Below, piece after piece: positions 12,101-24,104 of a stretch of DNA of 64,000 nucleotides. The stretch is from Marsupella aquatica. Taxonomy: Eukaryota; Marchantiophyta. The position numbers and the translations under genes are program-made. The notes below the pieces were generated by a model. The model was not told the origin of the DNA. It made no database searches and saw only the letters and a list, made by a program, of their open reading frames with translations. How positions within the stretch are numbered: the first letter of the stretch is position 1; each line of letters opens with the position of its first letter. The stretch covers positions 7,626,001-7,690,000 of the forward strand of contig OZ316898.1 of assembly GCA_973895155.1 (NCBI GenBank), in the 5' to 3' direction.

Positions 12101-14106
12101 GTGTAAGTGGTGACATGAGGAAAACTTCCAAGGACCTTGCCGTCAAGAAGGTATGAAGTCGTTTTATCTAGACAACTGTCCACAGCATCCTCTTCAGTCT
12201 CTTCTTTGTGTAACAACATCCCAGAACTTTTTCTCATGTTGTCTCTCGGTAGGCTGATTCCATTTAGTGAAGTTGATGTCTATCTCTCCTTGGTGCTAAT
12301 TCTCTGAAGAAGCGGATGTGTACCTATCAACCCATAGCTTGTCACTAGTTTTTGGCCTTTTCTATGCCCTATTAATCCTGTGAAGATAAGGGATGTCTCA
12401 CGTTTGTAGGAGATGTGGTAAATGAAGAAACTATTCAGTGAAAATTTTAGTCAATGGTGCTTGTCTGCCTTTCAGCTTTGGTGTAGTGATGGAAAAGGCA
12501 CTTTTTTGCTTCGATATAATATTGTTTTTCAGGTGGTCAAGAGAATACCATACTTAATGCTTTTCTCCACAGTTTTGCAGGACTGTTGTAGCTTCAGAGC
12601 TGGAAAGTACAGATGTTCGTCCTCTACCTGTGTTATTGAGAACACAGCAATACCTCCTGGGTCTTCTCGACGACCCTGAGTTCTCATTTGACATTATCCA
12701 CAATTTTCTTTTCGATCGAACGCGAGCAATTAGGCAAGAGCTTGGAATGCAGCGAGTTTTTGATCATCAAACCATCATAATACATGAAGAAATTGTAAGT
12801 ATTTTGTGGAGTTATAGAGTCTACGGCCCTTTTTGAGGCTAAGATGCTTTCAGACCTTCTCGAGAAACGCTAGAAGATATGCTTGCAGCTTCTTAATCAT
12901 GATCTAGTAGCAGCAATGTGTTCCAATTGATGAGGTCTTCTTTTCTACCGAATTCCTTTCATCTTATCATGACATTGTATCAGCGATGAACCTCCTTGAT
13001 AGCTGGTTGCGTCAACCCTGACATGTTCGTCTTGTTATCAACTGTGTTGCTCATATACTTTCATCTATTGTAGGTACGATTTCACATTATATCAGAGCAT
13101 GAACTGCGAGACCTAAATAGAAAGAGATCCAAGCAATTCGACACTCACCTGAATCTCCAACAGCTATCAAAATCTCTGCATAACCTTCTAAACCTTTACA
13201 TTAGTCTGGGAGGAAATGGTGAAACACATTCTGTAAGCGAGGCCGAGTTTCATGCATATTATGTGCTCTTGAATCTCGGAAACCATGGCCGATTCCATGC
13301 TGAGCCTCTCTCGCTATGGTTTCCAAACGTATCCTCTCACGTGCTCGAAGGAGCTCCAATGCAGTTTGCAAGGAAAGCTCTGAGGTAATGTCTCTTCCTC
13401 CCTCACCCTCTACAACCATTCGATATTGTCTCTAGCTCAGTGGAAAATGTGGACAACAGGATTTCACCTTTCTATTTGTGGTTTCGGTCATCTCTTATTT
13501 GTCTCAATGTTTCTCTCTCTCACAGAGCTAATATGAGACCTAGCACTACCAGAATTGGGGTCCTTATGTGTACAGTTTTCAGTGAGAGAGGATTCATTTA
13601 AGGTCCGCAAGAATTGTGCCAGATGGATGAAGTAAGGTGTTTGTGCTTTTATTGGTAGCAATCAGTGCTGATCAGCTTTTGTATGCAATTAACGTGTAAA
13701 TTCGTCGGTTGGCAGATTCTACAGGAGTAACAACTTCATAGGATTTTTCCGGATGGTGAAGGAAGCTACTTACTTGCAGGCCTGCCTCTTGGAACTAAAT
13801 TTTGATTCTGTTCGTGCTGCGGCTTTGGAAACTCTTAATGTCGCAGAGTACAGGCGTCATCCTTATCCTCTATCGGAGTTGGCGGAACAATTGATGTTAA
13901 AGGAGAACGAGGTTGACGAGCTCTGCATGTATTTTGGGCTTGCTACAGGCACAGACGCTTCCAGTGAAAAGCTCTGTCTTCTGGCAAAGCAAGGTCAATT
14001 TTCCAGACCAGAAAAGGGAGATCTTCCACAACACGGCTGCCCTCTGATTGATGATAAACGCGCTCCCACTTTATATCAGGAGGTGAAAGCTTTGAAAGTA
14101 GTTTAA
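9176..14106 (+). CDS. SAC3C: SAC3/GANP-domain protein, SAC3C type
   Basis: Five exons join into a 1164-residue frame: 9176-11645, 12050-12150, 12573-12794, 13074-13384 and 13716-14106, all with GT-AG junctions and matching phases. Residues 1 to about 800 are low-complexity, rich in Ser, Arg, Gly and Asp, and probably disordered. The SAC3/GANP domain starts at GTCPDMCPSKER, which spans the first junction, and continues through FLFDRTRAIRQEL, SEAEFHAYYVLLNL and ATYLQACLLELNF almost to the stop. In this family the domain scaffolds mRNA-export (TREX-2-like) complexes, usually at nuclear pores. The frame ends soon after the domain, as in plant SAC3C and unlike the long SAC3A/B proteins. The oddity is the very long N-terminus, because I recall Arabidopsis SAC3C as only about 400 residues. 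The start is the first ATG of the open frame, in a good context (CAGCGATGG), but a shorter start is possible. Confidence 0.88.
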
Positions 14107-17100
14107 CAACAACATTTTAGAATATGCAGACTGGCAAGTCTTCCTGTCCTGTCATGTAGAAGAGCTGGTCCTAGTCTCCAGCCCAGGGACGCATTGCAAA
14201 ATTGCTTACTGCATCCCTCTAATTTGTGAAAGTCACTGGTAGACAGCTTGGTCCTCACACATTTTTGTGAGTTTGTGTGAGAGAACCCAATGAAAATCAT
14301 TGTAGGCCTAACCTGTAAAGGTTGTACAGATTTGCAAACTACATGTCTAGCTTCTGCTACCTTAGGATGAACTGTTGATGGACCGAATTGAAACTTGTTT
14401 GAGGAATACATTTCATTTGTACACTTTGACACGTCCAAATTTTGACAGAAGAAACGTTTGGATTAAAATCATTCAAGTTTTAACGTGCTATCATCCTTTT
14501 CCTCTCTCTTGTTTCCACCTTTTCTGGAGACTCGTGTAAGTTCTAGGCATCATTACCAGGAATACCAGCATACAGACAACTCCACGAGAGGGTTGCAATG
14601 AGGGGCCTGCAATGAAACTCTGTAATTGCATTGCTGAGTCCAGATGATATCTTCTGAAAAAGCTAAAGAATCAGTACTAGATTCTATCATAATGTGGGCG
14701 TCAGATTTTACCAAGGTGCGTCTGACCCATCTGCCTGTGGTGGTATTGTATGATACTAGTGGTGTTTAATTTATTTTCATTTTTTGCTGATTTCATATTT
14801 TTAGTGCATTTGAAGGACTCCAGATGGGTAGCTCGTTCCCTAGCCAAATTCGCTAGCCATAAGAAGAGTCCCAAAATTAGATTATACTAACCGGGTTTTT
14901 GTTTAGCTAGGGATTAACCTTGCTATTTTAGTGAGGCTTTTTTTGCTCATACGAGTAAATGTTTTACTGTCTGTTTGTACGCTACAATTACCCCAAACAC
15001 AAATCTTCACAAGTCATAATTATTTTCTGAATGTGATGGATTGCCGAGATGATGATGCCCGTTTGGATTTGATAAAAGTCTCCACAAATTGACCTGTCAA
15101 CTTCCCAAAAACCGATCAGCTAAACCCACACAAATGTGAAAAATCCAGCTACACCCACAAAATGTGAAACCTTCAGTTTCATGCAGTCTTTTGCGATCCA
15201 ATCTTCAGAGAACTCTTGCGACATTACACTCTAAAAGTAACTAACTAATATTGACTGCTATCAAACTAATGCTGTTTCTGAAGGGAAAATCAAAAGATGT
15301 CCAGAGCAATGTACCTAAGTTATCAGGTATTTCCTGCACTCTTTTCATGGATGAATGAATGGAGAAACCGGTACTAGTCGCCTCAAATTTCTCCAGTCAG
15401 ATACTTGCAGTTATCTCTAATCCACAAGTGTGGAAACAGACTGGAGGATATCCACATGGCACTTGAATTGAGTGGGCACTTAGATTAGAAACGGGTAATA
15501 AGAAATATTACGAGACTAGATAGTAGGGTGAACAGAGTTAGCAGTGTTTAGTAGTACGGCCGTCTCGAAAACTTACAATCCCGATCGGTCACTTTTGTCC
15601 GTTTGAAGAATTTATATGCTGCATTCTCTTCAAATCGACGACGTACTCTGTTGGGTTTGTATTCTTTGCCGACTCACAATCTTGCTAGAAAGAAGACCTT
15701 GAGTTGAAGCAGACCGTATAGGTCTTTGGCAACGATCATTGTACAAACACCACCCGTGGATGTCGTCTTCCCAGCTAACCGTCTACATCTGTACTGCAGC
15801 TATTCATACTAGAAGTAAATGCACTTGATAAAATTCACTAATGATGACCCAAACGCGCTCGTCAGTGGACACACAAACAGTGGCAAATTAACAATATAGA
15901 ACTAAAAATGATCAAAACCCGGTCAAGAAGCTAAATTGTTTTTAGAATGGAGCACAAGTCTTGCTAGGCTGCAGAAAGTAAGGCATAGAAGTCCATAATT
16001 TCTCTTGTGGTCGTTGTCACCCAGGATCATCATAACTTTTGAATCACGTATGTCATCAAGAGGTAAAGATTGTGTTCTTCCAGTATTTAGACATCGAAAT
16101 GAAGACGACTTAATTTCGATGGAAAAGTCTGCAATCGAATCATTTGATGTTGAGCGTGTGCGAAATAAATATCCTGTCTGGGACACCTTCACAATCTTGA
16201 CGTCCCTCCTTAATCCAGATTCCAAGTGCACCTCCTTCGTTTTGATCGAGTCAACTTTATATTCTGGAGCTCCAAGTGAGTGAGAATCAAAAGAAACAGG
16301 TCTTTTTTGGAGCCCCTAAACTCGTGCATTAACGAAAAAGGACAGCTAGAGGGACCTTGTAAAGAGATGCACTGGGAATAAGCTGCAGGTGATTTATTGA
16401 ATTGAATCTCAGGTACTCCGATTTCCTCGCCCTTTATTCTGTTTGCCACTTCTTGTTGTACAATACCCACTTGTTTTCGCTCTTCTACCAAACACCTGGC
16501 CGGATTCCCCAATTGGATTTTGCTGCAGCATCATCATCTTCGAAGCTCAGATTCGAAATCAGGTCATTGCCGAGGATGTTGCAAGCTCCTTTCGTTGACT
16601 GCTATAAATGAATCCTGGAACTGTGGCCATGATTGGGTCAATCAGGATATCTAAAAAATAGGCTGTAATGGAATACAAATTTTGTTCGGATATAACTATC
16701 TCAACAGTTGAGTAGCATGCATCTGCACTATCGAACAGAACAAAGCATGATGAGTGCTTGAAAACGAAGTTGTTTTAAGTTGATAGGAATCTTTCGAAAC
16801 AATCCTGTAAACAATAGAAAATGTGGCAGTCGAAGGCCTTGGATGAGACAACACGAATCAGAAACATGAAGCAAAAAATGCCTCGTAAGGATTGTTCCCA
16901 ATTATCTAGAAAGGTTCCACAAGTGACAGATCCTGCAACTTCTCTCTAAGTGATTTCTTGACAAAGATCTTGCATCATGTCACGTATGTCAATTTAGAAA
17001 ACCTAACGTAAACCGGCAATAATCTACTTTGCCTTGCGACCTTGTAGCTTCAGATCGAATACAACACATCTCTGCTATTGCGGTTAGAGAAATCACGGTT

Positions 17101-17448
17101 CACAAAAAAAAGTGAACCAAACAACGGTGCAAGCTCTGCCCAGATTACTAAATCTAACAGACCAGTAACAGTGACAAGTAAGGGGAACATGCTGCTGACA
17201 AGTAACCAGTAGGACCGCTCGGTAGCTTTTGAATGGTAAGCTGACTATCAACTGATGGAAAGGACCTTTAAATATCTGCATTGCCCACGGTAAAATTAAG
17301 CAGCTGGCAAAAGGGCGTGACCTTAGATGCTAAAAACAAGGCTCTAGCAGCAAGCTTGGGCCATTTTGTACGTAGCTGTCTTATCCACGGACAGTTCTAG
17401 ATCCTCTGCTTTTACCGGCCTGTTCTTGTCTCAGTAGATACTGGGCCT
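14107..17448. other. Convergent intergenic region, no gene recognised
   Basis: This lies between the 3' ends of SAC3C and the F-box gene. The frames near 15923-16283 overlap on both strands, match no family I know and lack flanking splice or promoter signals. The first 350 bases are probably the SAC3C 3' UTR. Confidence 0.5.
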
Positions 17449-18693
17449 TTATATCAAAAGGTACGTACTACTCGACGGAAAATTAGCTTCATCTTGATCT
17501 CCATAAGAACCTCCTTCGCCCATACCGGGCAATGGACCAGGATGAGTTCCGGACGGCAAACGTGGAATCCTCAGTCCTCTCGGAAGGTGATACTGTGTTG
17601 GGTTTGCTCCAAACCCTTGGAAGAAATCCCCAAAGGGATGAGAAAAAGAAGGTGGCCGGTGCATGACTCCGGGAGTAAACACCTCAGCAAGAAATCGTCT
17701 CTCCGCGTCTCTCCTAGCTTCTTCACTTCTCTTTCTGTGCTGAAATTCCCTCACAAAGGCACTCTTCCACCCACGGCTCCCAGGAGCTCTTTCCCCACAG
17801 GGTCCAAACTCCTCCTTGTACTTCTGCTTCCAGAGCTCCTCACTTGAGGTCAGGAACCTAAATTCCGAGCAAGCACGTGCAAGATTCGCCAACACAACAG
17901 GCGGAAGCGAATCCAAGACTTTAATTTTCAATTCTGTGGGGAGTCTCAGGAGGGATGGGGGAGGAGGAAGCCCAGTTTTCTCACACATGAACATCAGCAA
18001 CGGTAGAGAAAGAGAATCCTTGACCTCTTTCCATAATTCAAAAATGTCACGGAAAATGTTCTCCCCCATCGAAGTTGCTGCTACCATCCGAGCTCCATCT
18101 CCAGAATTATCTGCGTTTGCAACCTTACCACCCACAGCTGGCTCCATGACTGACTCATTATCCCGCTTGCTCACATTACTGCTGCTGCTGCTCGCTCCAA
18201 CAGCAACAAAGTTTCCCAATTTGAGATTTTCGTGCAAGAACTTCGACACAGACAAACAAACCCGATGAGGACTCCCATCTGTGACAGCACCGTAAACCAC
18301 AACGGTATTCCCGACCATCAGGCATCGGAGAAGAACCTCTTGTCCTAACTCCCGAGTAGTCTCCCGTATGCTGAGCTCAGGGAGTGTGTATGTGAGATTG
18401 ACAAAGCCAGTACCACTCGACCCAGATGGAAGCTCATACCCACCTAGGGTACGAGGCCCTTCCCATGCTGCATTATTGCTCTTGGATCTACCAGCTTCAA
18501 TCCCCACAAACCCAGTCTCCAGCATCACAGCATGCACAGCAAGAACTAAGAACATAGAAGGCTGACGGATATTCTCAAATTCCGCAATCAGGACTCGTTG
18601 GAGAAGATCCGGAATGGGTACCAAACGATGTCCTCCTCCTGCACTTTGTGCCATTTCTTGCAGCGGCCCTTTTGAGTCTATTTGCATATCCAT
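17449..18693 (-). CDS. F-box protein with PI31-N/FP-like domain (FBXO7/SKIP22 type), copy 1
   Basis: Intronless frame of 414 residues. Residues about 23-225 resemble the FP/PI31-N dimerisation domain (LVPIPDLLQRVL, LVLAVHAVMLETGFVG, NLTYTLPEL, then DIFELWKEVKDSLSLPLL). Residues about 249-295 are the F-box (LLRLPTELKIKVLDSLPP to SSEELWKQKY). The tail is Pro/Gly-rich, as in FBXO7-like proteins. Proteins of this kind link substrates to SKP1-cullin ubiquitin ligases. Plant SKIP22 relatives also carry an N-terminal ubiquitin-like domain, which this frame lacks: it begins MDMQIDSKGPLQEM, close to the point where homology with copy 2 (25744-27150) breaks off. Upstream it has the leader shared with SAC3C. 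The missing part could be on an unseen upstream exon, or the gene may be a truncated copy that gained a new leader. Confidence 0.85.
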   Translation of the reverse strand: MDMQIDSKGPLQEMAQSAGGGHRLVPIPDLLQRVLIAEFENIRQPSMFLVLAVHAVMLETGFVGIEAGRSKSNNAAWEGPRTLGGYELPSGSSGTGFVNLTYTLPELSIRETTRELGQEVLLRCLMVGNTVVVYGAVTDGSPHRVCLSVSKFLHENLKLGNFVAVGASSSSSNVSKRDNESVMEPAVGGKVANADNSGDGARMVAATSMGENIFRDIFELWKEVKDSLSLPLLMFMCEKTGLPPPPSLLRLPTELKIKVLDSLPPVVLANLARACSEFRFLTSSEELWKQKYKEEFGPCGERAPGSRGWKSAFVREFQHRKRSEEARRDAERRFLAEVFTPGVMHRPPSFSHPFGDFFQGFGANPTQYHLPRGLRIPRLPSGTHPGPLPGMGEGGSYGDQDEANFPSSSTYLLI

Positions 18694-18734
18694 GACAGGC
18701 TACAAGTTCAAGACCTGCTCTGTATGTTTCTTCC

Positions 18735-20330
18735 CTTCAACACAAGTTCAATCTAATTGGCTCAACCAGCAAGGCCCACTGCATCTCTAAAGCAATCACC
18801 TTCCCCTGGATTCTCAAGTTACAGTAAGGTCAACAGCAGCATGGCTACAACTATCACTGCTAGTTTTATCGTCCGTCATGAGCTCTCATGTGTGACGAAA
18901 GCTTTCTTGTGTTCCTCCCTCCTCGCGACACGAAAGCTTTCCAGCACTTCCTTCGCACAGTATCTCTCCACAACAATTCAACCCTCTCTGGAGGAGATCA
19001 ATCATCATTAGCATCATATACTAATTGATTCTCTCTTTACCATCACAAAAGTCCTTCACGCCCTCGGCTGTCTCTCGGTCGGATTACCCTGCTCAGAGCT
19101 CTGAGTTATTGTAACCCAAATTGAGTCGACCATCGGAGACTTCTCCAGCTCAGAACCCTAATTATCCTCCTTGGAACTCCGCAGCTCAGTCCCGATGACT
19201 GTGTGAGATTGCACAAGGCAAGGCAGGGCCCACGCCAGTAGTACTCGCCCCAGACAAACGGAAACCCAACTCCGAAAGGACAAAGGCGTCATCCGAAATA
19301 CCCATGCCAACAAGCAAAGCAATTCATCGAAATCAACCAGATGACCAGCAAAAGCTTTCAGAGATTGTGATGAAGTACTTTTCTGATTTCCAGTACGTGT
19401 TGCACACTCGCACACGAACTGGGTGCAAAGATCTCAATCCCTGGGCACTACAGAACAAAATCCGCTGACAAGAAGTCGAAGGTCACGTCCAGTCACGGAG
19501 TCGGGAATCTGTCGAGTGTCCACAGTTGTGCAGCAAAGCTGTTGGCTTCGAACAAGGAACGACAAACTCCTGAAGCTGCTATACTGCATCATCGGGGCCT
19601 CCCCTCACCTCCTTCGGTCCTTTTCATAGTCTACTCAACTCTAAAAGTGAGGGTACAGGTTCTGCAGGTTACTTCTCCCCACGCCTCAACAATCCTTTCT
19701 CTTCCGCGCCAATTATCCAAATTGTCAACCAGCACAGGTGTGCAGCAGGACTCTCTCTGTCCGAATTCTTTCACAGTCTACAACTGCGTGGAGACTGATA
19801 AGATATCACACCACAGCAGGATCCTGAGACGGAGGGCATCACCGAATCGTGAAAGCAATTGAGGGAAGGAGGAAAGCTGAGCATTGAACACAAAGCTCCA
19901 CACGAGCAATCGAACAGCAGCTTCCTATGGGACTGCTTTGCTCCTCCTTGGGTCCAACCCACAGCATCCAGATTCTTCAGAGAGTGAATCTGCTCTGCTG
20001 AATGCGCTTGGCTCTGTCACGTCAAACCAATTCATTGGGCCTCCAAAACATGTAGCTCGACCCTCGATCGTCTCCAACCATTCAATCCGTGTGTGACTGT
20101 TTGTCACTCTTCCTGCAATTCGACAGCACAACACCATGTCCACCCCTGGCTCTCCGATTTCTTGTCTCCAGTGACTGATCTCCCATTCTGATCCTGGCCA
20201 ATGAATTTCTTCATCATTGTCTCCCTCCCTGGTTATACTCCTACAGTGTGCCGTAGATTCGAAAGGTTTTCAGTCGCTTTGTTTCTACGGCAAAGGCAAA
20301 GGGCAGAAAGCACTCCATCCACACGGCAGC
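18735..20330 (-). promoter_or_regulatory. Promoter/5' leader of F-box copy 1, second arm of the inverted duplication
   Basis: The reverse complement matches 7228-8893 upstream of SAC3C, from the CCGTGT segment at its far end to GATTGAACTTGTGTTGAAG close to the coding start. A GG|GTAATC at 19088/19087 sits where the SAC3C arm has its donor-like site, and acceptor-like CAG and TAG triplets lie at 18715-18717 and 18700-18702, just before the F-box ATG. No frame is conserved between the arms. Confidence 0.75.
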
Positions 20331-20377
20331 CGGGTCATTCTAGAGTGCCAGTAAACAGTAAAACCTTTCGTCTTCTA

Positions 20378-20660
20378 TGTCCAACTTTCTCCTTCTTTCC
20401 TCTTTTATATCCAACTTTGTCCTTTGATGAGGGATTTGCTTGGTGGGACCCCAAATGAAAATGTTTTACTTGATAGGACCCCTGAGTGATCCACACGTTG
20501 ATTTACCTTGAATAGACGGACCTAAACTTTCAAGGGTCCAATTAAGTAAAACATTTTCATTTGGGGTCCCACCAAGCAAATCTCTCTCCTTTGATTGGGT
20601 TTCTTGTCTACTTTCTCCTTCTTTCCTCGTTTATATCCAACTTTCTCCTTTGATTGGATT
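20378..20660. repeat. Fold-back element within direct repeats
   Basis: Two 49-bp arms, 20433-20481 and 20534-20582, are near-perfect reverse complements containing TTGCTTGGTGGGACCCC and AAATGAAAATGTTTTACTT. They are separated by a 52-bp loop. On both sides lies a direct repeat (ACTTTCTCCTTCTTTCCTC, then TATATCCAACTTT). The arm sequence belongs to the dispersed family also seen near 5980 and 44740-45170. Confidence 0.8.
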
Positions 20661-21020
20661 TCTTGCCTGAGTGATTTCGTCTCCAGGTTGGGCACCCTTC
20701 GTTTTTTGGCAGTTTGTAAAACTGCCTGGCTTGCTAACAACAACCTGGTTGATAACATCCATTTTTGGGACTTCTCTTTTTGCTAGCTAATGCGGTAGCC
20801 ATTTGGAGTCGTTAAAAAACACAAAAAAATTTAAAAGACAGCGAAAAGGAAAAGAAATTTAAAATTACTAGTGTCTCGCTAACAACACTCTCCTTGCTTT
20901 CAAAATTCCTGTTTGCTAGCTTGCATTATACAATACCTCCACGGCAGCCTCTTCCTCGGGATATAAAAACACAGCAACTCACTACTGCTGAGTGTAGATT
21001 TAATTTGTGGAAAATAATAC

Positions 21021-21363
21021 CAGCTGGCTTTGGTCAGTTGGCCGAGATAGCCTAGAATCTAGAGGTGCCAGGTTCAATCCCCCCTCCACGGGCCAATCCC
21101 CCCCTCCATGCAACGGGGGTGGAGGGTATATGTGGATGTGTGGGTGGGGGGTGTAGTGGTGAGAATCCTGGTTTCTCCTCAGCCCCTGGCTAGCCCACTT
21201 TGGGGCCCTGGTTCAGCACTCTCTCCTTCCTGGTCTGGGTCCTTGTCGGATTCCTGGGTATTGTCCCCCCTTAGTTGTGGGCTAACCTACAGTGGTGCAG
21301 ACTCCAAAGTAGCACGTCTATCTTGTTGGATGGGTCTACTTTCTGCTTTCAAGGCAAAAAAAT
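21021..21363 (+). mobile_element. SINE-like retroposon (tentative)
   Basis: The head resembles tRNA internal promoter elements: TTGGCCGAGATAG is A-box-like at about 21038, and GGTTCAATCC at 21071-21080 is close to the B-box consensus. They are about 30 bases apart, as in tRNA genes. A roughly 270-bp non-tRNA body follows and ends in GGCAAAAAAATAAC. Flanking target duplications are weak (AAATAA on both sides). The head does not fold as a complete tRNA by eye. Confidence 0.4.
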
Positions 21364-24100
21364 AACACGGAGAAAAAGCGTTGGACGGCGCAGGCAGTTC
21401 TGCACGGAAAGGACCCGAGATTCAATTGGAGTATCAGCTGAGCCACAATAAAAAAATAGTGTTATCTAAGTCTGCCACCTCCATCATCAATTCAAAGAAA
21501 AGCCTTTTACTTCTTCTGAGGCAGAGAGTGGATCCATTGGCCTTGAGCAGGGCATTTCAAAGCTTAGAATTTGATGGACCTTAGGGGTGGGGGGCTTTTA
21601 CAAGAAGGTGGGGGCCTTTCACCCGTCTCTCCATCCAAAGCAAAGCTGATGGCCAGTTCCCCTGGGAAGTGCCACGGACACCCTCTGTCTAATGAAGGCC
21701 ACAGTGACAGCCAGCCAGCACCAACCAGGGCCTTGAGCAGGCGCCAGGCTTAGCCCAGGGCCGGAAACCAACCCGCCAGGACCAGCGTAAGGGTTTTACC
21801 TTTTTGCCAGAGTGGCAAATGTCCAGTGTGTGAAGGAGAAGATGCTTAAAATATTCCTTATTTGATTATTTTTCTGACCATCAGATCTCCCTATATTTTA
21901 GAATGACCATTAGATCCTGGCTAATGGGGCCTGTGATTAGGTGGGACACTGGCTAATGAGAAGGAAAAATACTAGCAAAGTTTTTCCAAAAGTGGCAAAA
22001 GCTTTTTGGGGAGGTGGAATTTGGCAAATTTTTGCCACTAAAAACAAAACTGGCTGTCGGGGCAACAAGCTAGATGAATTACCAGGTGACAGGGGAAATG
22101 GGAAATGGTGGGTCAAAACAAAATGCACAAAAATAAAGGAGATACAAAATGCGCAAATATAAAGGAGATATAATTTGTAGCGTAAATAACAAACTACAAT
22201 ACACTTTTCACCTGGCCTAGCTTGCCACGACTAATATCTTATACATGTGTTACATATTAGAAATTTGATGCACAATTAGGTAACCAAGGACAAACAAAAA
22301 AAACATGTCACAAATAACAGGGGAGTAAATAATAAAACGTTGGCAGTGATGAGTAAGATGAAGAGCCATGATCGATGGAACTATTACAGTGTGCAAGTTA
22401 GTAGAATCAAAAAGAAAGACCTAGACTTAAACCTTAGAATTTACATTGCAAAAATATTTGGAGCTTTTAAGTACCCCAAATTAATTTATGTAATTGAGCT
22501 TGCCAAACAATATATTATTAATTATAACTTAGTTATTGTGTGAACTGGGATGTCACTATGGTAAATGGACCTGTGGATCAGGTATGGAGTAAAACACAAG
22601 TGACTTAAACTGTTTGAATCTCTTCATCTAATTTGCAGAAGACTTTGGATTCTTTCTTTTATTTGGACTTGAACTATATCTTGATAATGTACGAACTCTA
22701 TGCCGTATGACTTGTAATCCAAGAATGAATTATAATCATTGCAAAATTTATGCTATAATCTTGGCTATAATTCACTATTAAAGTTGAGATTAAAGTCTAC
22801 CAGTCGTGACCTACTCTGGCCCCACAGTGAAGCCAAAGGCCAATATTTTCTTGAAACAATGGGAGCGGAGCTTGGTACCTAGAACCAATGTTTGTGGAAT
22901 GCGAGGTGGAATGTTCACTTAGTTGGTAATTAACCCTTATGCTTTGGTTTGTGAAGAAACATACACAGGCCCAAGCTGATTGTGCTCCCTTTTAGAGCCT
23001 TGTTCTCGAGAAAGGTAGAAAAAGATAGTAGACAAAGACATTACTCAGGGGAAGTACTGATCTACGTTCAAGGAGCTAAATGACTGTTGTAGTGACATTC
23101 TAGGAGTTTTTGCTCTAATGTGAAACATTTGTTTTAGGCGAAATAAAAAGTTATTGGTGTAAGACATGTTAGGTGAGGATAGAGGTTCTTATTGGTAAAT
23201 TAAATCCATCAACTCTTTGTATCCATCACAGCAGTGGTTATGTTAATCTTCCTTTGGTGTAGAGGTGTGCACTCCTTACAAGAGACAAAAAAGTTATAAT
23301 CACATAATTGGACGATTGACAGAGATTAGGATCTAAACCCCTGGATCTAAACTGGCAGAATGGTTTAGTATCTCAAAGCACGAGTTGATTTTGCCTAGTT
23401 GCAAGTCAGTCCATTCGAGCTAAAAACACAATTCAAGGTCTGCAACATCTTAATTGTGAACCCTGTCAATTGGAAAAAAAGGTTCCATGAATATTTCACG
23501 AGTAATCCAATGCATCTCTCCTACAATATGAGATTAAATTAAACATGGAAACCTGGGAGAGAGGGACAAGAGGGACATTGTTTAGAGTCAAAGACATTAT
23601 ATAACTATATAATTGACAGTTTGCCCACGAGAGCACAAGTCATGGGGAGGAGTTGCAAGAAAGGAAGAGTACTCTATTCAGTCTAAGGTGGCAGCTGTGT
23701 GTCTGGCTAAATTTTAGTTTTGAATTGGCCACCCAGCTTGTTAGATTATTGCATGAACCACCCTGGCCAATCTATATGAATCAGATTGAGGACAATGACC
23801 TTCCATCATTAACAGGGGAGGCCAGAATTTTATGAAATAATGTAGTCATTTAGAAGTATGAGGTTGCAATATGTTTTATGCAAACTTATAAACAGACAAT
23901 TTCCATTCCAGGTGATCACATTCCTGCCAATTGTGATTCTTGTACAACCACCTACATACAGTGGTTTAAATGATGATATTTTACTTGAGATATAGCCATG
24001 AATTGAAGGTACACTTATTTACAACATCACTTAATTCCAAGGATCCAACTTGATCTCTTTCTATTGCACATCACCCTTACATAACAAAGGACCTTTGGTG
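21364..24100. other. Intergenic, no gene recognised
   Basis: Mostly AT-rich. The 67-codon frame at 22340-22543 and others here have no recognisable content. A GACCTACTCTGG phrase near 22810 echoes the one near 4525. Confidence 0.45.
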
Positions 24101-24104
24101 CTAT

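Noticed and set aside
15923-16283. Overlapping 92- and 102-codon frames on opposite strands between SAC3C and the F-box gene
   Set aside because: Neither shows a motif, and they exclude one another; there is no basis for choosing one.
17816-18268. 150-codon plus-strand frame and similar frames over the F-box genes
   Set aside because: They are antisense to a coding region with clear FP and F-box motifs, and both F-box copies show the same shadow.
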